From Actinobacteria bacterium UBA4719 (lineage in GTDB: Bacteria; Actinomycetota; Actinomycetes; Actinomycetales; Dermatophilaceae), in assembly GCA_002404345.1 (NCBI GenBank), contig DHJN01000022.1, forward strand, positions 1-6,378: a stretch of 6,378 nt of DNA, read 5' to 3'. Under the pieces are notes generated by a model. The model worked only from the letters and a program-made list of their open reading frames with translations. It did no database searches and was not told where the DNA came from. A program made the position numbers and the translations under genes. Positions 1-5,860 of this stretch are shown in pieces. Every line of letters starts with the position of its first letter. The first letter of the stretch is position 1.

Positions 1-681
1 GAGGTGCTCGAGGTGATCGTCGCCGCAATAACCGACGCCGGCTACACCGCTGGACGCTCCGGTATCGCGATCGCCCTGGACCCCGCCGCCTCTGAGTTTC
101 GTGATCAGGACGGCAGCTACCGCGTGAGCGGCCAGCAGCTGACCAGCGACGACATGATCGAGCGCTACGCAGCGATGGTCGAGCGCTACCCGATCTGGAG
201 CATCGAGGACGGCCTCGGCGAGTCCGATCGTGACGGCTGGCAGAAGCTGACCGCCCGGCTCGGTGAGCGCGTGCAACTCGTAGGCGACGACAACTTCTGC
301 ACCAACCCAGCCATCATCACCACGGCCATCGCCGACGGCATCGCCAACGCTGCCCTGATCAAGCTGAACCAGATCGGCACCGTCAGCGAGACCCTCGAGG
401 CCATGGCCGTCTGCCACCGCTCCGGGTACGCCCAGATGGTCTCCCACCGCTCAGGCGAGACCCCAGACTCCTTCATCGCCGACCTCGCGGTGGGCACCGG
501 GTGCGGCCAGATCAAGACCGGAGCACCCGCCCGGGGCGAGCGGGTCGCCAAGTACAACCGGCTCATCGAGATCAGCGCCCACCACGTCGACCTGCCCTAC
601 GGTCCCGGCCAACGCTCACGCCTACAGGCGGGACGGGAAGGCAAAGATCTAGGGGTTCCCTTCGACTTTTCAGGGACGTAG
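1..681 (+). CDS. eno: Enolase (phosphopyruvate hydratase), C-terminal half, 5' end outside window
   Basis: Enolase interconverts 2-phosphoglycerate and phosphoenolpyruvate in cytoplasmic glycolysis. The frame is open from base 1, so the N-terminal domain and the first part of the barrel lie upstream. The visible 226 residues carry the barrel motifs in order: the metal-binding Asp in ALDPAASEF (about residue 27), the metal-binding Glu in SIEDG (about 69), the GDD metal site (about 96-97), the catalytic Lys in LIKLNQIGT (about 121), SHRSGET (about 148-154) with its substrate-binding Arg-Ser, and IKTGAPARGERVAKYNRL (Lys about 172). All key residues are present, so the protein looks active. After YNRLIEI the usual short tail (IEE.LG..A.Y.G) is replaced by about 35 unrelated residues beginning SAHHVDLPYGPG. 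This suggests a secondary enolase paralogue or an altered 3' end. The family assignment is very secure. Whether it is the main housekeeping enolase is not. Confidence 0.96.
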   Translation, partial: EVLEVIVAAITDAGYTAGRSGIAIALDPAASEFRDQDGSYRVSGQQLTSDDMIERYAAMVERYPIWSIEDGLGESDRDGWQKLTARLGERVQLVGDDNFCTNPAIITTAIADGIANAALIKLNQIGTVSETLEAMAVCHRSGYAQMVSHRSGETPDSFIADLAVGTGCGQIKTGAPARGERVAKYNRLIEISAHHVDLPYGPGQRSRLQAGREGKDLGVPFDFSGT

Positions 682-1024
682 ACCTTGCGGATCGGCGCTC
701 ATGACACGGATACCTTGGTCGAAAAGGCCGTAGCGTCGATCGGCATCATCTGGACCAAAAGCCGCAACGTCCAGTCGCCCCTTGCGGGGAGGCTCACATC
801 AAGCACCTCGCTGTCGGACGGCGACGCTCCCCCCGCGGACCGCAGCCGCGCCGGCACCGCTGGTCCGTGCTGGTGACGGGGACCCCGATCGCTGACCTGC
901 GAGCGACGCCGCGAGCGCAATACCGAAGTCCACGAGCAGGTACAGGCGCAGCGCGTGCAGCTGGTCGAACTTGTGCGAACGTGTGTCCAGCGTTCCTGGC
1001 GACGACCAGATCGCACTCAGGGGC

Positions 1025-1060
1025 CGCCCGCTGGCCCAAACTCCCGAAAAAAAGCGGGCG
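1025..1060. repeat. Inverted repeat with A-run in loop
   Basis: CGCCCGC (1025-1031) is matched by GCGGGCG (1054-1060), a perfect 7-base inverted repeat around a 22-base loop that contains a run of seven A (1047-1053). No T-run follows it on the + strand. It could be a weak hairpin or could be chance in GC-rich DNA. Confidence 0.25.
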
Positions 1061-1075
1061 CGACGTCACCAGAAA

Positions 1076-1089
1076 GCCGACATGTCGGC
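1076..1089. promoter_or_regulatory. Perfect 14-base palindrome, candidate operator
   Basis: GCCGACATGTCGGC reads identically on both strands. It lies 83 to 96 bases before the glutamate decarboxylase ATG and about 70 bases upstream of its -10-like box. Size, symmetry and location fit a dimeric repressor or activator site. A 14-base palindrome is expected by chance roughly once in 16 kb of random DNA, so chance remains possible. No regulator gene is visible in the window. Confidence 0.4.
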
Positions 1090-1160
1090 ACAACCCCCCC
1101 CCGTGACTTCGGAATAGCAGACCGCCGCGAGTCCGCTCCGTCGCCCAGACCGTACAGGCA

Positions 1161-1166
1161 TAGTGT
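1161..1166 (+). promoter_or_regulatory. Putative -10 box of a leaderless promoter for glutamate decarboxylase
   Basis: TAGTGT fits the actinobacterial TANNNT -10 pattern and ends five bases before the ATG at 1172. Transcription would therefore begin at or within a base of the start codon. No Shine-Dalgarno-like sequence precedes the ATG, which agrees with leaderless translation. A convincing -35 box is lacking: the expected position, 1138-1143, reads CCGTCG. An activator, perhaps at the palindrome at 1076-1089, may be required. Confidence 0.45.
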
Positions 1167-1171
1167 CAGTT

Positions 1172-2566
1172 ATGGCCTTGCACAGTGGTTCCAGCTCGCC
1201 CGAGTCCACCACCCGCAGCTCCAATCCGTTGCTGACCGAGGCCAACCCCGCACTCGGGGAACGCCTGACGTCCCCGAAGAGTCGCCTCGCGCAGGATCCG
1301 GTTCCGGCCGACGTCGCCTACCAGTTGATCCACGACGAGCTGCTGCTCGATGGCAGCGCCCGGCTGAACCTCGCCACGTTCGTCACGACGGGAATGGAAC
1401 CCCAGGCGCGCCAGCTCATGGCCGACTGCGTCGACAAGAACATGATCGACAAGGACGAGTACCCGCAGACCGCCGAACTGGAGCGACGGTGCGTGGCGAT
1501 GCTGGCCGACCTCTGGCACGCCCCGTCCCCCGATCAGGCCACCGGCTGTTCGACCACAGGCTCGAGTGAGGCGTGCATGCTGGCCGGACTCGCGCTGCAG
1601 CGACGCTGGGCCGCCCGCGTCAATGACCGCACGCGGCGACCGAACTTGGTCATGGGCGCCAATGTCCAGGTGTGTTGGGAGAAGTTCTGTCGCTACTGGG
1701 ACGTTGAGCCGCGCATCGTGCCGATGAGCGGTGAGCGTTTTCATCTTGACGCGGAACAGGCCGTGGCCCGCTGTAATGAGGACACCATCGGGGTCGTGAC
1801 GATCCTGGGTTCGACCTTCGATGGCAGCTACGAACCGATCGCCGACATATCCGCCGCGCTCGATGAGCTGGCCAGCAACGGTGGGCCGAACGTGCCGATT
1901 CACGTCGATGGTGCCTCAGGAGCGATGATCGCCCCATTCCTCGACCAGGACTTGCTGTGGGACTTCCGGCTCCCTCGGGTCGCGTCCATCAACACCTCGG
2001 GCCACAAGTACGGGCTGGTCTATCCCGGTGTCGGTTGGGTCCTGTGGCGCGACTCCGATTCGCTGCCCCAAGAACTGATCTTCAACGTGAACTACCTCGG
2101 CGGCAATATGCCCACCTTCGCATTGAACTTCTCCCGCCCCGGCGCTCAAGTCGTCGCGCAGTACTACACATTCTTTCGCCTCGGCCGAAACGGCTTCCGC
2201 GCCGTGCAACAAGCCGCGCGAGACGTCGCCGTGTTTCTGTCCGGCCGCATAGCGGCCATGCCGGAATTCCGTCTGCTCTCCCGCGGCGATGAGCTCCCCG
2301 TCTTCGCGTTCACGACCACAGAACGCGTCTCCGGCTGGGATGTCTTCGCTTTGTCACGAGCCCTACGCGAACGTGGTTGGCAAGTCCCTGCTTACGCCTT
2401 CCCCCCCGACCGCGAGGACCTCTCCGTACTGCGGATCGTGTGCCGCAACGGCTTCAGCCACGACCTCGCTGATCTGCTGCTCGCCGACCTCCGCGCTGTC
2501 GTCGACCATCTCAACAGCGACAGCCGTCTGGGCAACGCCACCGGACCATCGGGCTTCCGCCACTGA
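1172..2566 (+). CDS. gad: Glutamate decarboxylase (PLP-dependent)
   Basis: A cytoplasmic fold-type I PLP enzyme that converts L-glutamate to GABA and CO2, consuming a proton. It is 464 residues long, close to the 466 of E. coli GadB. Visible motifs are DKNMIDKDEYPQTAELERRC (about 88-107), GCSTTGSSEACML with the phosphate-binding Ser pair (about 125-137), HVDGASG with the Asp that contacts the PLP ring nitrogen (Asp 246), SINTSGHKYG with the Schiff-base Lys 279, and NYLGGNMPTFALNFSRP (about 307-323). The protein ends in SGFRH, and a C-terminal His also closes E. coli GadB (NSFKHT), where it blocks the active site at neutral pH. The ATG at 1172 is preferred over GTG 1163 because it gives the MALH start I recall from related actinobacterial enzymes and fits the leaderless -10 box. 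One oddity is FVTTGMEP (Gly 74), where relatives usually have Trp. An aldo/keto reductase follows 204 bases downstream on the same strand. Confidence 0.97.
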   Translation: MALHSGSSSPESTTRSSNPLLTEANPALGERLTSPKSRLAQDPVPADVAYQLIHDELLLDGSARLNLATFVTTGMEPQARQLMADCVDKNMIDKDEYPQTAELERRCVAMLADLWHAPSPDQATGCSTTGSSEACMLAGLALQRRWAARVNDRTRRPNLVMGANVQVCWEKFCRYWDVEPRIVPMSGERFHLDAEQAVARCNEDTIGVVTILGSTFDGSYEPIADISAALDELASNGGPNVPIHVDGASGAMIAPFLDQDLLWDFRLPRVASINTSGHKYGLVYPGVGWVLWRDSDSLPQELIFNVNYLGGNMPTFALNFSRPGAQVVAQYYTFFRLGRNGFRAVQQAARDVAVFLSGRIAAMPEFRLLSRGDELPVFAFTTTERVSGWDVFALSRALRERGWQVPAYAFPPDREDLSVLRIVCRNGFSHDLADLLLADLRAVVDHLNSDSRLGNATGPSGFRH

Positions 2567-2770
2567 CCCCGACACGCCCGTAACAGCAACCCTCGTCCTC
2601 GCCCACGTCGTCACCCAGGAGGTCATCAACTCACCCTCTGACGGCATGTACCGCAGGTGGATCCTCAACCGTCGGCGCACATTGCTACTAGATCGGACAC
2701 GAGGGCAGCTGCTGCAGCGGACACCCCTGTCAGGGGACTGCTGGGGCCGGTGGGGGGGCAGACTGGTGGC

Positions 2771-3739
2771 ATGAGGTTTCTCGAAGTGCCGGGCTTGGGC
2801 CAGGTCAGCCGGGTCGGGCTGGGTACGTGGCAGTTCGGGTCGCGAGAGTGGGGGTACGGGGAGGGCTACGCCACGGGTGCCGCCTTCGAGATCGTCGCGC
2901 GGGCCCGTGAGCTGGGGGTGACGCTGTTCGACACGGCCGAGGTCTACGGCTTCGGCAAGAGCGAGCGGATCTTGGCCCAGGCCTTGGGCGCCGACCGTGA
3001 CCGGGTCGTGGTAGCCAGCAAGGTGTTTCCGGTGGCCCCGTTTCCTACGCTGGTCCGGCGCCGCGAGCAGGCCAGCGCCAGACGGCTGCAGCTCCGCCGT
3101 ATTCCGCTGTACCAGGTCCACCAGCCCAATCCGGTCGTGCCCGACTCGGTGATCATGCCGGGGATGCGCAGCCTTCTGCAGGACGCACGGATCGGGGCGG
3201 TTGGGGTGTCGAACTACTCGTTGCACCGATGGCGCAAAGCCGATGACGCACTTGGGCAGCCGGTGGTGAGCAACCAGGTCCAATTCTCACTGGCGCACCC
3301 CGACCCGCTCGAAGACCTCGTGCCGTTCGCCGAACGAGAGAACCGCATCGTGATTGCCTACAGCCCGCTGGCGCAGGGACTCCTCGGCGGGAAGTACACG
3401 GTGGACAACCGGCCCGGCGGGGTGCGGGCGGCCAATCCGCTGTTCGGCACGGAGAACCTGCGTCGGGTCGCACCGCTGCTGGACACACTGCGTCAGGTGG
3501 CCGACGCTCACGACGTCAAGCCCGCGCAGGTGGCGCTGGCCTGGCTGCTCAGCCTGCCCCAGGTCGTGGTCATCCCCGGCGCGTCCAGCGTCGAGCAGCT
3601 CGAGTTGAATGTCGCTGCGGCCGACCTCGAACTCGACGCACCCTCCAAGGCAGCGCTCACCGAGGCAGCCGAAGCCTTCACCCCGATCTCAGCGGCCCGC
3701 ACCCTCATTGGCGGACTGAGGGAAAGATTCGGCATCTAG
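2771..3739 (+). CDS. Aldo/keto reductase
   Basis: An NADPH-dependent reductase of carbonyl compounds with an (alpha/beta)8 barrel, probably cytoplasmic, 322 residues and intact. The catalytic tetrad is visible: Asp 54 and Tyr 59 in FDTAEVYG, Lys 84 in SKVFP, and His 117 in YQVHQPNP. Cofactor-side motifs follow: GVSNYS (145-150), SNQVQFSLAH (167-176), YSPLAQGLLGGKY (197-209) and IPGASSVEQLELN (268-280). ATG 2771 is chosen because MRFLEVPGLGQVSRVGLGTW is the usual family N-terminus. An open frame runs 38 codons further upstream to GTG 2657, but that stretch is low complexity and unlike the family. Only a run of seven G (2752-2758), 12 bases before the ATG, could serve as a ribosome binding site. 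The substrate is unknown. Reduction of succinic semialdehyde, downstream of GABA, is conceivable from the neighbouring decarboxylase but is only an inference. Confidence 0.94.
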   Translation: MRFLEVPGLGQVSRVGLGTWQFGSREWGYGEGYATGAAFEIVARARELGVTLFDTAEVYGFGKSERILAQALGADRDRVVVASKVFPVAPFPTLVRRREQASARRLQLRRIPLYQVHQPNPVVPDSVIMPGMRSLLQDARIGAVGVSNYSLHRWRKADDALGQPVVSNQVQFSLAHPDPLEDLVPFAERENRIVIAYSPLAQGLLGGKYTVDNRPGGVRAANPLFGTENLRRVAPLLDTLRQVADAHDVKPAQVALAWLLSLPQVVVIPGASSVEQLELNVAAADLELDAPSKAALTEAAEAFTPISAARTLIGGLRERFGI

Positions 3740-3746
3740 ACGGCCC

Positions 3747-3771
3747 TGTACGTCGCAGATCGCGACGGACA
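3747..3771. terminator. Hairpin just downstream of the aldo/keto reductase
   Basis: TGT-A-CGTCGC (3747-3756) and GCGACG-G-ACA (3762-3771) form a nine-pair stem with one A/G mismatch around the loop AGATC, starting eight bases after the reductase stop codon. There is no T-run, so any termination would be of the T-poor type seen in GC-rich bacteria. The same symmetry could also be a protein-binding site. Confidence 0.4.
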
Positions 3772-3883
3772 TGCGGCCCACCGTCGCGGCTCGCGCGAGG
3801 CAGTCCTACGCCGACTTCATGCTGAGTTCGACCGGGACACGAGTACGCCGGTCCAAGGCCTCGAGGGGCAAGGCGTCAGCGTG

Positions 3884-3912
3884 TTGGATCAGCGGCGGGC
3901 GACCCGTAGCCT
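3884..3912 (+). promoter_or_regulatory. Leaderless sigma-70-type promoter for the HNH-like gene
   Basis: TTGGAT (3884-3889) and TAGCCT (3907-3912) are separated by exactly 17 bases, and the -10 box ends six bases before the ATG at 3919. That places transcription start on the A of the start codon. No Shine-Dalgarno sequence is present between the box and the ATG. Spacing and position together make this the clearest promoter in the window and support the chosen start of the next gene. Confidence 0.6.
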
Positions 3913-3918
3913 CTGGTC

Positions 3919-4362
3919 ATGAGCACCCTCAACGAGGTTGGCGAGCGCGATGCCTGGCGCTGTTGGCTATGCGATCAGCCGGTCGACCCCGACGCATCCG
4001 TCAACACAGCCCGCGGCCCAAGCGTCGACAGCGGCGCTTCGCCGAAGGGCAAGAAGGCTGCCGTGGGCGCGGAGCGCCTTGCGCACCGTGCCTGCAACAC
4101 GCGCAAGGGCGCGGTCAAGCCCATCGTGGCCTGGTCTCCGGAGCTGTTCGTCGTGGAGCCGGCCCCGATCGTGCCGACCGTCGACCGGTTGACCCGCAAG
4201 GGCGGCCGAGAGGTGGTGGCCCGCTGCCCCAGCCGGGCGGACGCCGAGAAGGCTGCCGTATGGCTGTTGGATCGGCTGTCCCGGTTCGCGCCGGAGCTAG
4301 CGGTGGCGACGCAGGTCGAGGCGGGCGGCGGGCAGTTCCTTCTGGTGCTGCGCGCCGTCTGA
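3919..4362 (+). CDS. HNH-like zinc-knuckle protein, probably without nuclease activity
   Basis: A 147-residue soluble protein. The N-terminal half resembles a small HNH (treble-clef) domain: W13-R-C15-W-L-C18 gives the first zinc-ligand pair and LAHRACNTRKG (54-64) gives His 56 and Cys 59, an HxxC second pair. In active HNH nucleases a DH pair and a later Asn do the chemistry. Here the matching places read SVDSG (35-39, Ser instead of His) and GAERLAH (50-56, no Asn). Zinc binding is likely kept while DNA cleavage is doubtful. Residues about 85-147 form a second small alpha/beta-like region with GGREVVARC (95-103) and a final beta strand QFLLVLRAV. It is monocistronic, with its own leaderless promoter and a hairpin after its stop. 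The role is unknown: a nucleic-acid-binding protein is the simplest guess. The reading is real, judging by the promoter fit, codon use and domain pattern. Confidence 0.8.
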   Translation: MSTLNEVGERDAWRCWLCDQPVDPDASVNTARGPSVDSGASPKGKKAAVGAERLAHRACNTRKGAVKPIVAWSPELFVVEPAPIVPTVDRLTRKGGREVVARCPSRADAEKAAVWLLDRLSRFAPELAVATQVEAGGGQFLLVLRAV

Positions 4363-4380
4363 GCGCACTGATCGTGGCCG

Positions 4381-4690
4381 CTATCGCCTGCTGGTGGCGA
4401 AAAAGCCGGCCCGACCCCGAAGGGCTGGACCGGCGTTTCCGCAGGTGAATGGCGGTGGCGGGGCAGCATGACGGGCCTCGACCCTGATGAGGTGGGTCCA
4501 GTCGTCGCCGTAGTCCTCACCGATACACCAGCTGGTCGCCGACGGTGCCGGCGAGCGACTCGAGCCGGATCCGGCTCAGCGCCGGGCCCTCGATGAGCCG
4601 GGGATGCCGTCCGCCGACGTTCACCTCGAAGCCGTTCAGGTGGCTGTCGGTCCAGCCGAACGCTGTCTGCAGGACGTTCGGAACGGTCAC
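4381..4690 (-). pseudogene. Truncated, frameshifted pRiA4b ORF-3 / IS1096 TnpR-like gene
   Basis: The first frame (GTG at 4690 to TGA at 4517-4519) reads VTVPNVLQTAFGWTDSHLN, then FEVNVGG and LESLAGTVGDQLVYR. This is the VLQxAFGWTDSHLH signature and mid region of the plasmid pRiA4b ORF-3-like family. The match resumes one base out of frame, from 4518, as EDYGDDWTHLIRVE, equivalent to the family's YDFGDDWEH block, and that frame stops at 4381-4383. The gene has therefore lost its N-terminal strand (normally VWRR....TL..LH), suffered a frameshift around 4519, and lacks the C-terminal Cys-rich ACPPEDCGG block. Family members occur on plasmids and as the TnpR passenger of IS1096-type elements, and their biochemical role is not established. 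The identification rests on recalled motifs. A sequencing error at 4519 could mimic the frameshift but would not explain the missing ends. Confidence 0.72.
4405..4434. terminator. GC-rich hairpin terminator after the HNH-like gene
   Basis: A 13-base left arm (4405-4417) pairs with 4422-4434 around a CGAA loop. Eleven of the 13 positions can pair, counting one G-T wobble. It is preceded by a run of five A (4400-4404) and followed by GTTT, so it has terminator character in both directions, 43 bases after the + strand stop. It lies inside the 3' part of the - strand pRiA4b-like remnant, which suggests that remnant's coding sequence has already ended or been replaced there. Confidence 0.6.
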
Positions 4691-4698
4691 GATGGCCG

Positions 4699-4705
4699 CC
4701 CCTCT
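4699..4705 (-). promoter_or_regulatory. Ribosome binding site before the pRiA4b-like remnant
   Basis: On the - strand AGAGGGG lies eight bases before GTG 4690. It is the only strong Shine-Dalgarno-like match on this strand and supports translation beginning at GTG 4690, even though the family's N-terminus is missing there. Confidence 0.4.
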
Positions 4706-4721
4706 GCCGTCTCGACCGGCG

Positions 4722-5507
4722 TTACCCGGCCAGTTGGGCGACATGTTCGACGCGGGCGCGCACCAGGTAGAGATGGTTGGCGACGTCCTCGATCTGGTCG
4801 GCCTGCTCAGGGCACGGCGGATTGGTCAGGGCCGATCCGAGCAGTCCGGCGACAGCGACGGCGTCGATGTCCTCGAAGAACGTGTCTGGTTCGCTCGCCA
4901 TCGCGGCCGCGACGGTGTTCCGCATCTCTTTCGCGGGCCGCCCTTCAGCCACCCAGCAGTCCTTGATGCCGCCACCGAGCAGATGATCGACCAGGACCAT
5001 CAAGGCATGCTCGCGGCCTCGGTAGTCGAACAGCACACCGACCGAGGACTGGGCCCCGAACACGTCCCCGTAGCGCCACGCTCGCAGCATCGTCGGATGG
5101 CCGACCCTGCCCGCCCACGGACTGTCCGCCACACCGGCAGCCGCCAACTGACCAGCCCCCTCACCCGCGGCGGCCCGGCTTGTCGCAGGTCCCAGGACCG
5201 AGCAGACCCGCAGCAACGCCAACGCGTCCACAGACGCCAGCGCCTGCGCATGGCCGATCACCTGGCCCAGCAGCAGCGTCAGCGCCTCGAGCCGCTCCTC
5301 CTCATCGGCATCGTCGGGAAGACCGGCCTCCGCCGCCGCGAACGCCCCGCACAGCACCAGCTCCGCAGCCAACGGACTGCGGGCCTCGGCGATCCCCGCC
5401 AACAATGAGGCGGTCACTGCGGCGATCGGCTCAGCCGGCGCGTCATCCCGGGCGAGCCCGCCCGCGACCGGGTCAGACCCTGCACCCGACGGCGGGTTTC
5501 TGCTCAC
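4722..5507 (-). CDS. Helical protein of unknown function, about 261 residues
   Basis: An open frame extends to 6227, but its upstream half is Arg/Pro/Ser-rich and runs over another ORF, so only the 3' half looks coding. GTG 5507 (MSRNPPSGAG) is a reasonable start, although no clear ribosome binding site marks it. Residues 25-125 are Ala/Leu/Glu-rich helices (AAVTASLLAGIAEARSPLAA, then EERLEALTLLLGQVIGHAQA). The central part is more distinctive: SPWAGRVGHP (129-138), LRAWRYGDVFGAQSSVGVLF (141-160) and EHALMVLVDHLLGGGIKDCW (166-185). It ends with EDVANHLYLVRARVEHVAQL (240-259). I recall similar unannotated actinobacterial proteins but can give no function. No signal peptide or membrane helix is evident. 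It ends 31 bases before the pRiA4b-like remnant, on the same strand, and may have shared its transcript. Confidence 0.65.
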   Translation of the reverse strand: MSRNPPSGAGSDPVAGGLARDDAPAEPIAAVTASLLAGIAEARSPLAAELVLCGAFAAAEAGLPDDADEEERLEALTLLLGQVIGHAQALASVDALALLRVCSVLGPATSRAAAGEGAGQLAAAGVADSPWAGRVGHPTMLRAWRYGDVFGAQSSVGVLFDYRGREHALMVLVDHLLGGGIKDCWVAEGRPAKEMRNTVAAAMASEPDTFFEDIDAVAVAGLLGSALTNPPCPEQADQIEDVANHLYLVRARVEHVAQLAG

Positions 5508-5533
5508 CACTGACAAAGCGGGCGGCTTCCCGG

Positions 5534-5680
5534 TCACGCCGCGCCGTGCTGGCCGATTCCTGCTTGTTCCCACCGGCGCATCCTGCCATGAACTCCCCAA
5601 CTCGGGTTGCCGTCGGCGAACCGGTGGTACGGGCGCACCGTCTCGAAGCCGGCGAGCCAACCGTTGAAGGCCGGGTCGGC
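5534..5680 (-). pseudogene. Coding-like gene fragment
   Basis: Between TGA 5681-5683 and TGA 5534-5536 one - strand frame reads as a plausible protein: PAFNGWLAGFETVRPYHRF, then ADGNPSWGVHGRMRRWEQAG. It has no start codon before its middle, is only 48 residues long, and its upstream extension is blocked by stops. The aromatic-rich, globular-looking composition contrasts with the Arg/Pro-rich other frames here. It is probably a piece of a decayed gene. I do not recognise the family. Confidence 0.3.
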
Positions 5681-5756
5681 TCAAGCGGCACCCGCTCGGT
5701 TGCGACGCAGGTAGCGCAAGGGCCGGCGGGCGCATGCGCTGCTGGCGACTGGGTGA

Positions 5757-5850
5757 AGCCGACAGGACTACCAGGAGAGACCCTGCCTGGACGTGACCTT
5801 CATCTGGGACAGTGCCGGCGAGCTGCGTTTCGAATCCCCCTCTGTCGAGG
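5757..5850 (+). pseudogene. Short coding-like fragment on the + strand
   Basis: After TGA 5754-5756 the + frame reads SRQDYQERPCLDVTFIWDSA, then GELRFESPSVEGTSAQE. Its codon use and amino-acid mix are typical of real protein, but it has no complete gene around it and soon runs antisense into the ORF at 5861-6166. A GTG at 5793 could start a short peptide, though none is recognisable. It is probably debris from an older gene. Together with the fragment at 5534-5680, it accounts for most of the gap between 5508 and 5860. Confidence 0.25.
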
Positions 5851-5860
5851 GAACATCCGC

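Larger units (their letters stand above)
682..1160. other. Long region without a convincing gene, upstream of glutamate decarboxylase
   Basis: Short frames exist on both strands, but none has a recognisable product, a good ribosome binding site or consistent codon use. The + strand frame over 901-990 reads ERRRERNTEVHEQVQAQRV and onward, a charged helical-looking stretch that could be a fragment of a dead gene. An in-frame TGA at 874-876 precedes it and no start codon fits. The last 140 bases hold a 7-base inverted repeat, a 14-base palindrome, a run of nine C (1094-1102) and the putative promoter, all listed separately. The region most likely combines gene debris with the control region of the downstream gene. 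Confidence 0.6.

Noticed and set aside
653..677. TCCCT/AGGGA hairpin at the enolase end as a terminator
   Set aside because: The stem is only five pairs and lies inside the coding sequence, with no T-run.
2617..2691. AGGAGG followed by a short frame ending TACTAGGSSTVGAHCY, resembling a small modified-peptide core
   Set aside because: There is no usable start codon or leader in frame (TAA at 2581), only a CTG, and no modification enzyme lies nearby.
2646..2774. 42-codon ORF whose TGA overlaps the aldo/keto reductase ATG (ATGA)
   Set aside because: The overlap suggests coupling, but the peptide is featureless, the AGGAGG at 2617-2622 is 23 bases from its ATG, and the frame is simply open from inside gad.
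2363..3283. 306-codon - strand frame
   Set aside because: It is antisense to the ends of glutamate decarboxylase and the aldo/keto reductase, both clearly real.
3771..4448. 225-codon + strand frame overlapping the HNH-like gene
   Set aside because: It is a shadow frame. The overlapping 3919-4362 frame has the zinc motifs and the promoter.
4545..5408. 287-codon + strand open frame
   Set aside because: It is antisense to the 261-residue protein and the pRiA4b-like remnant, and its His/Arg/Gln-rich composition matches no family.
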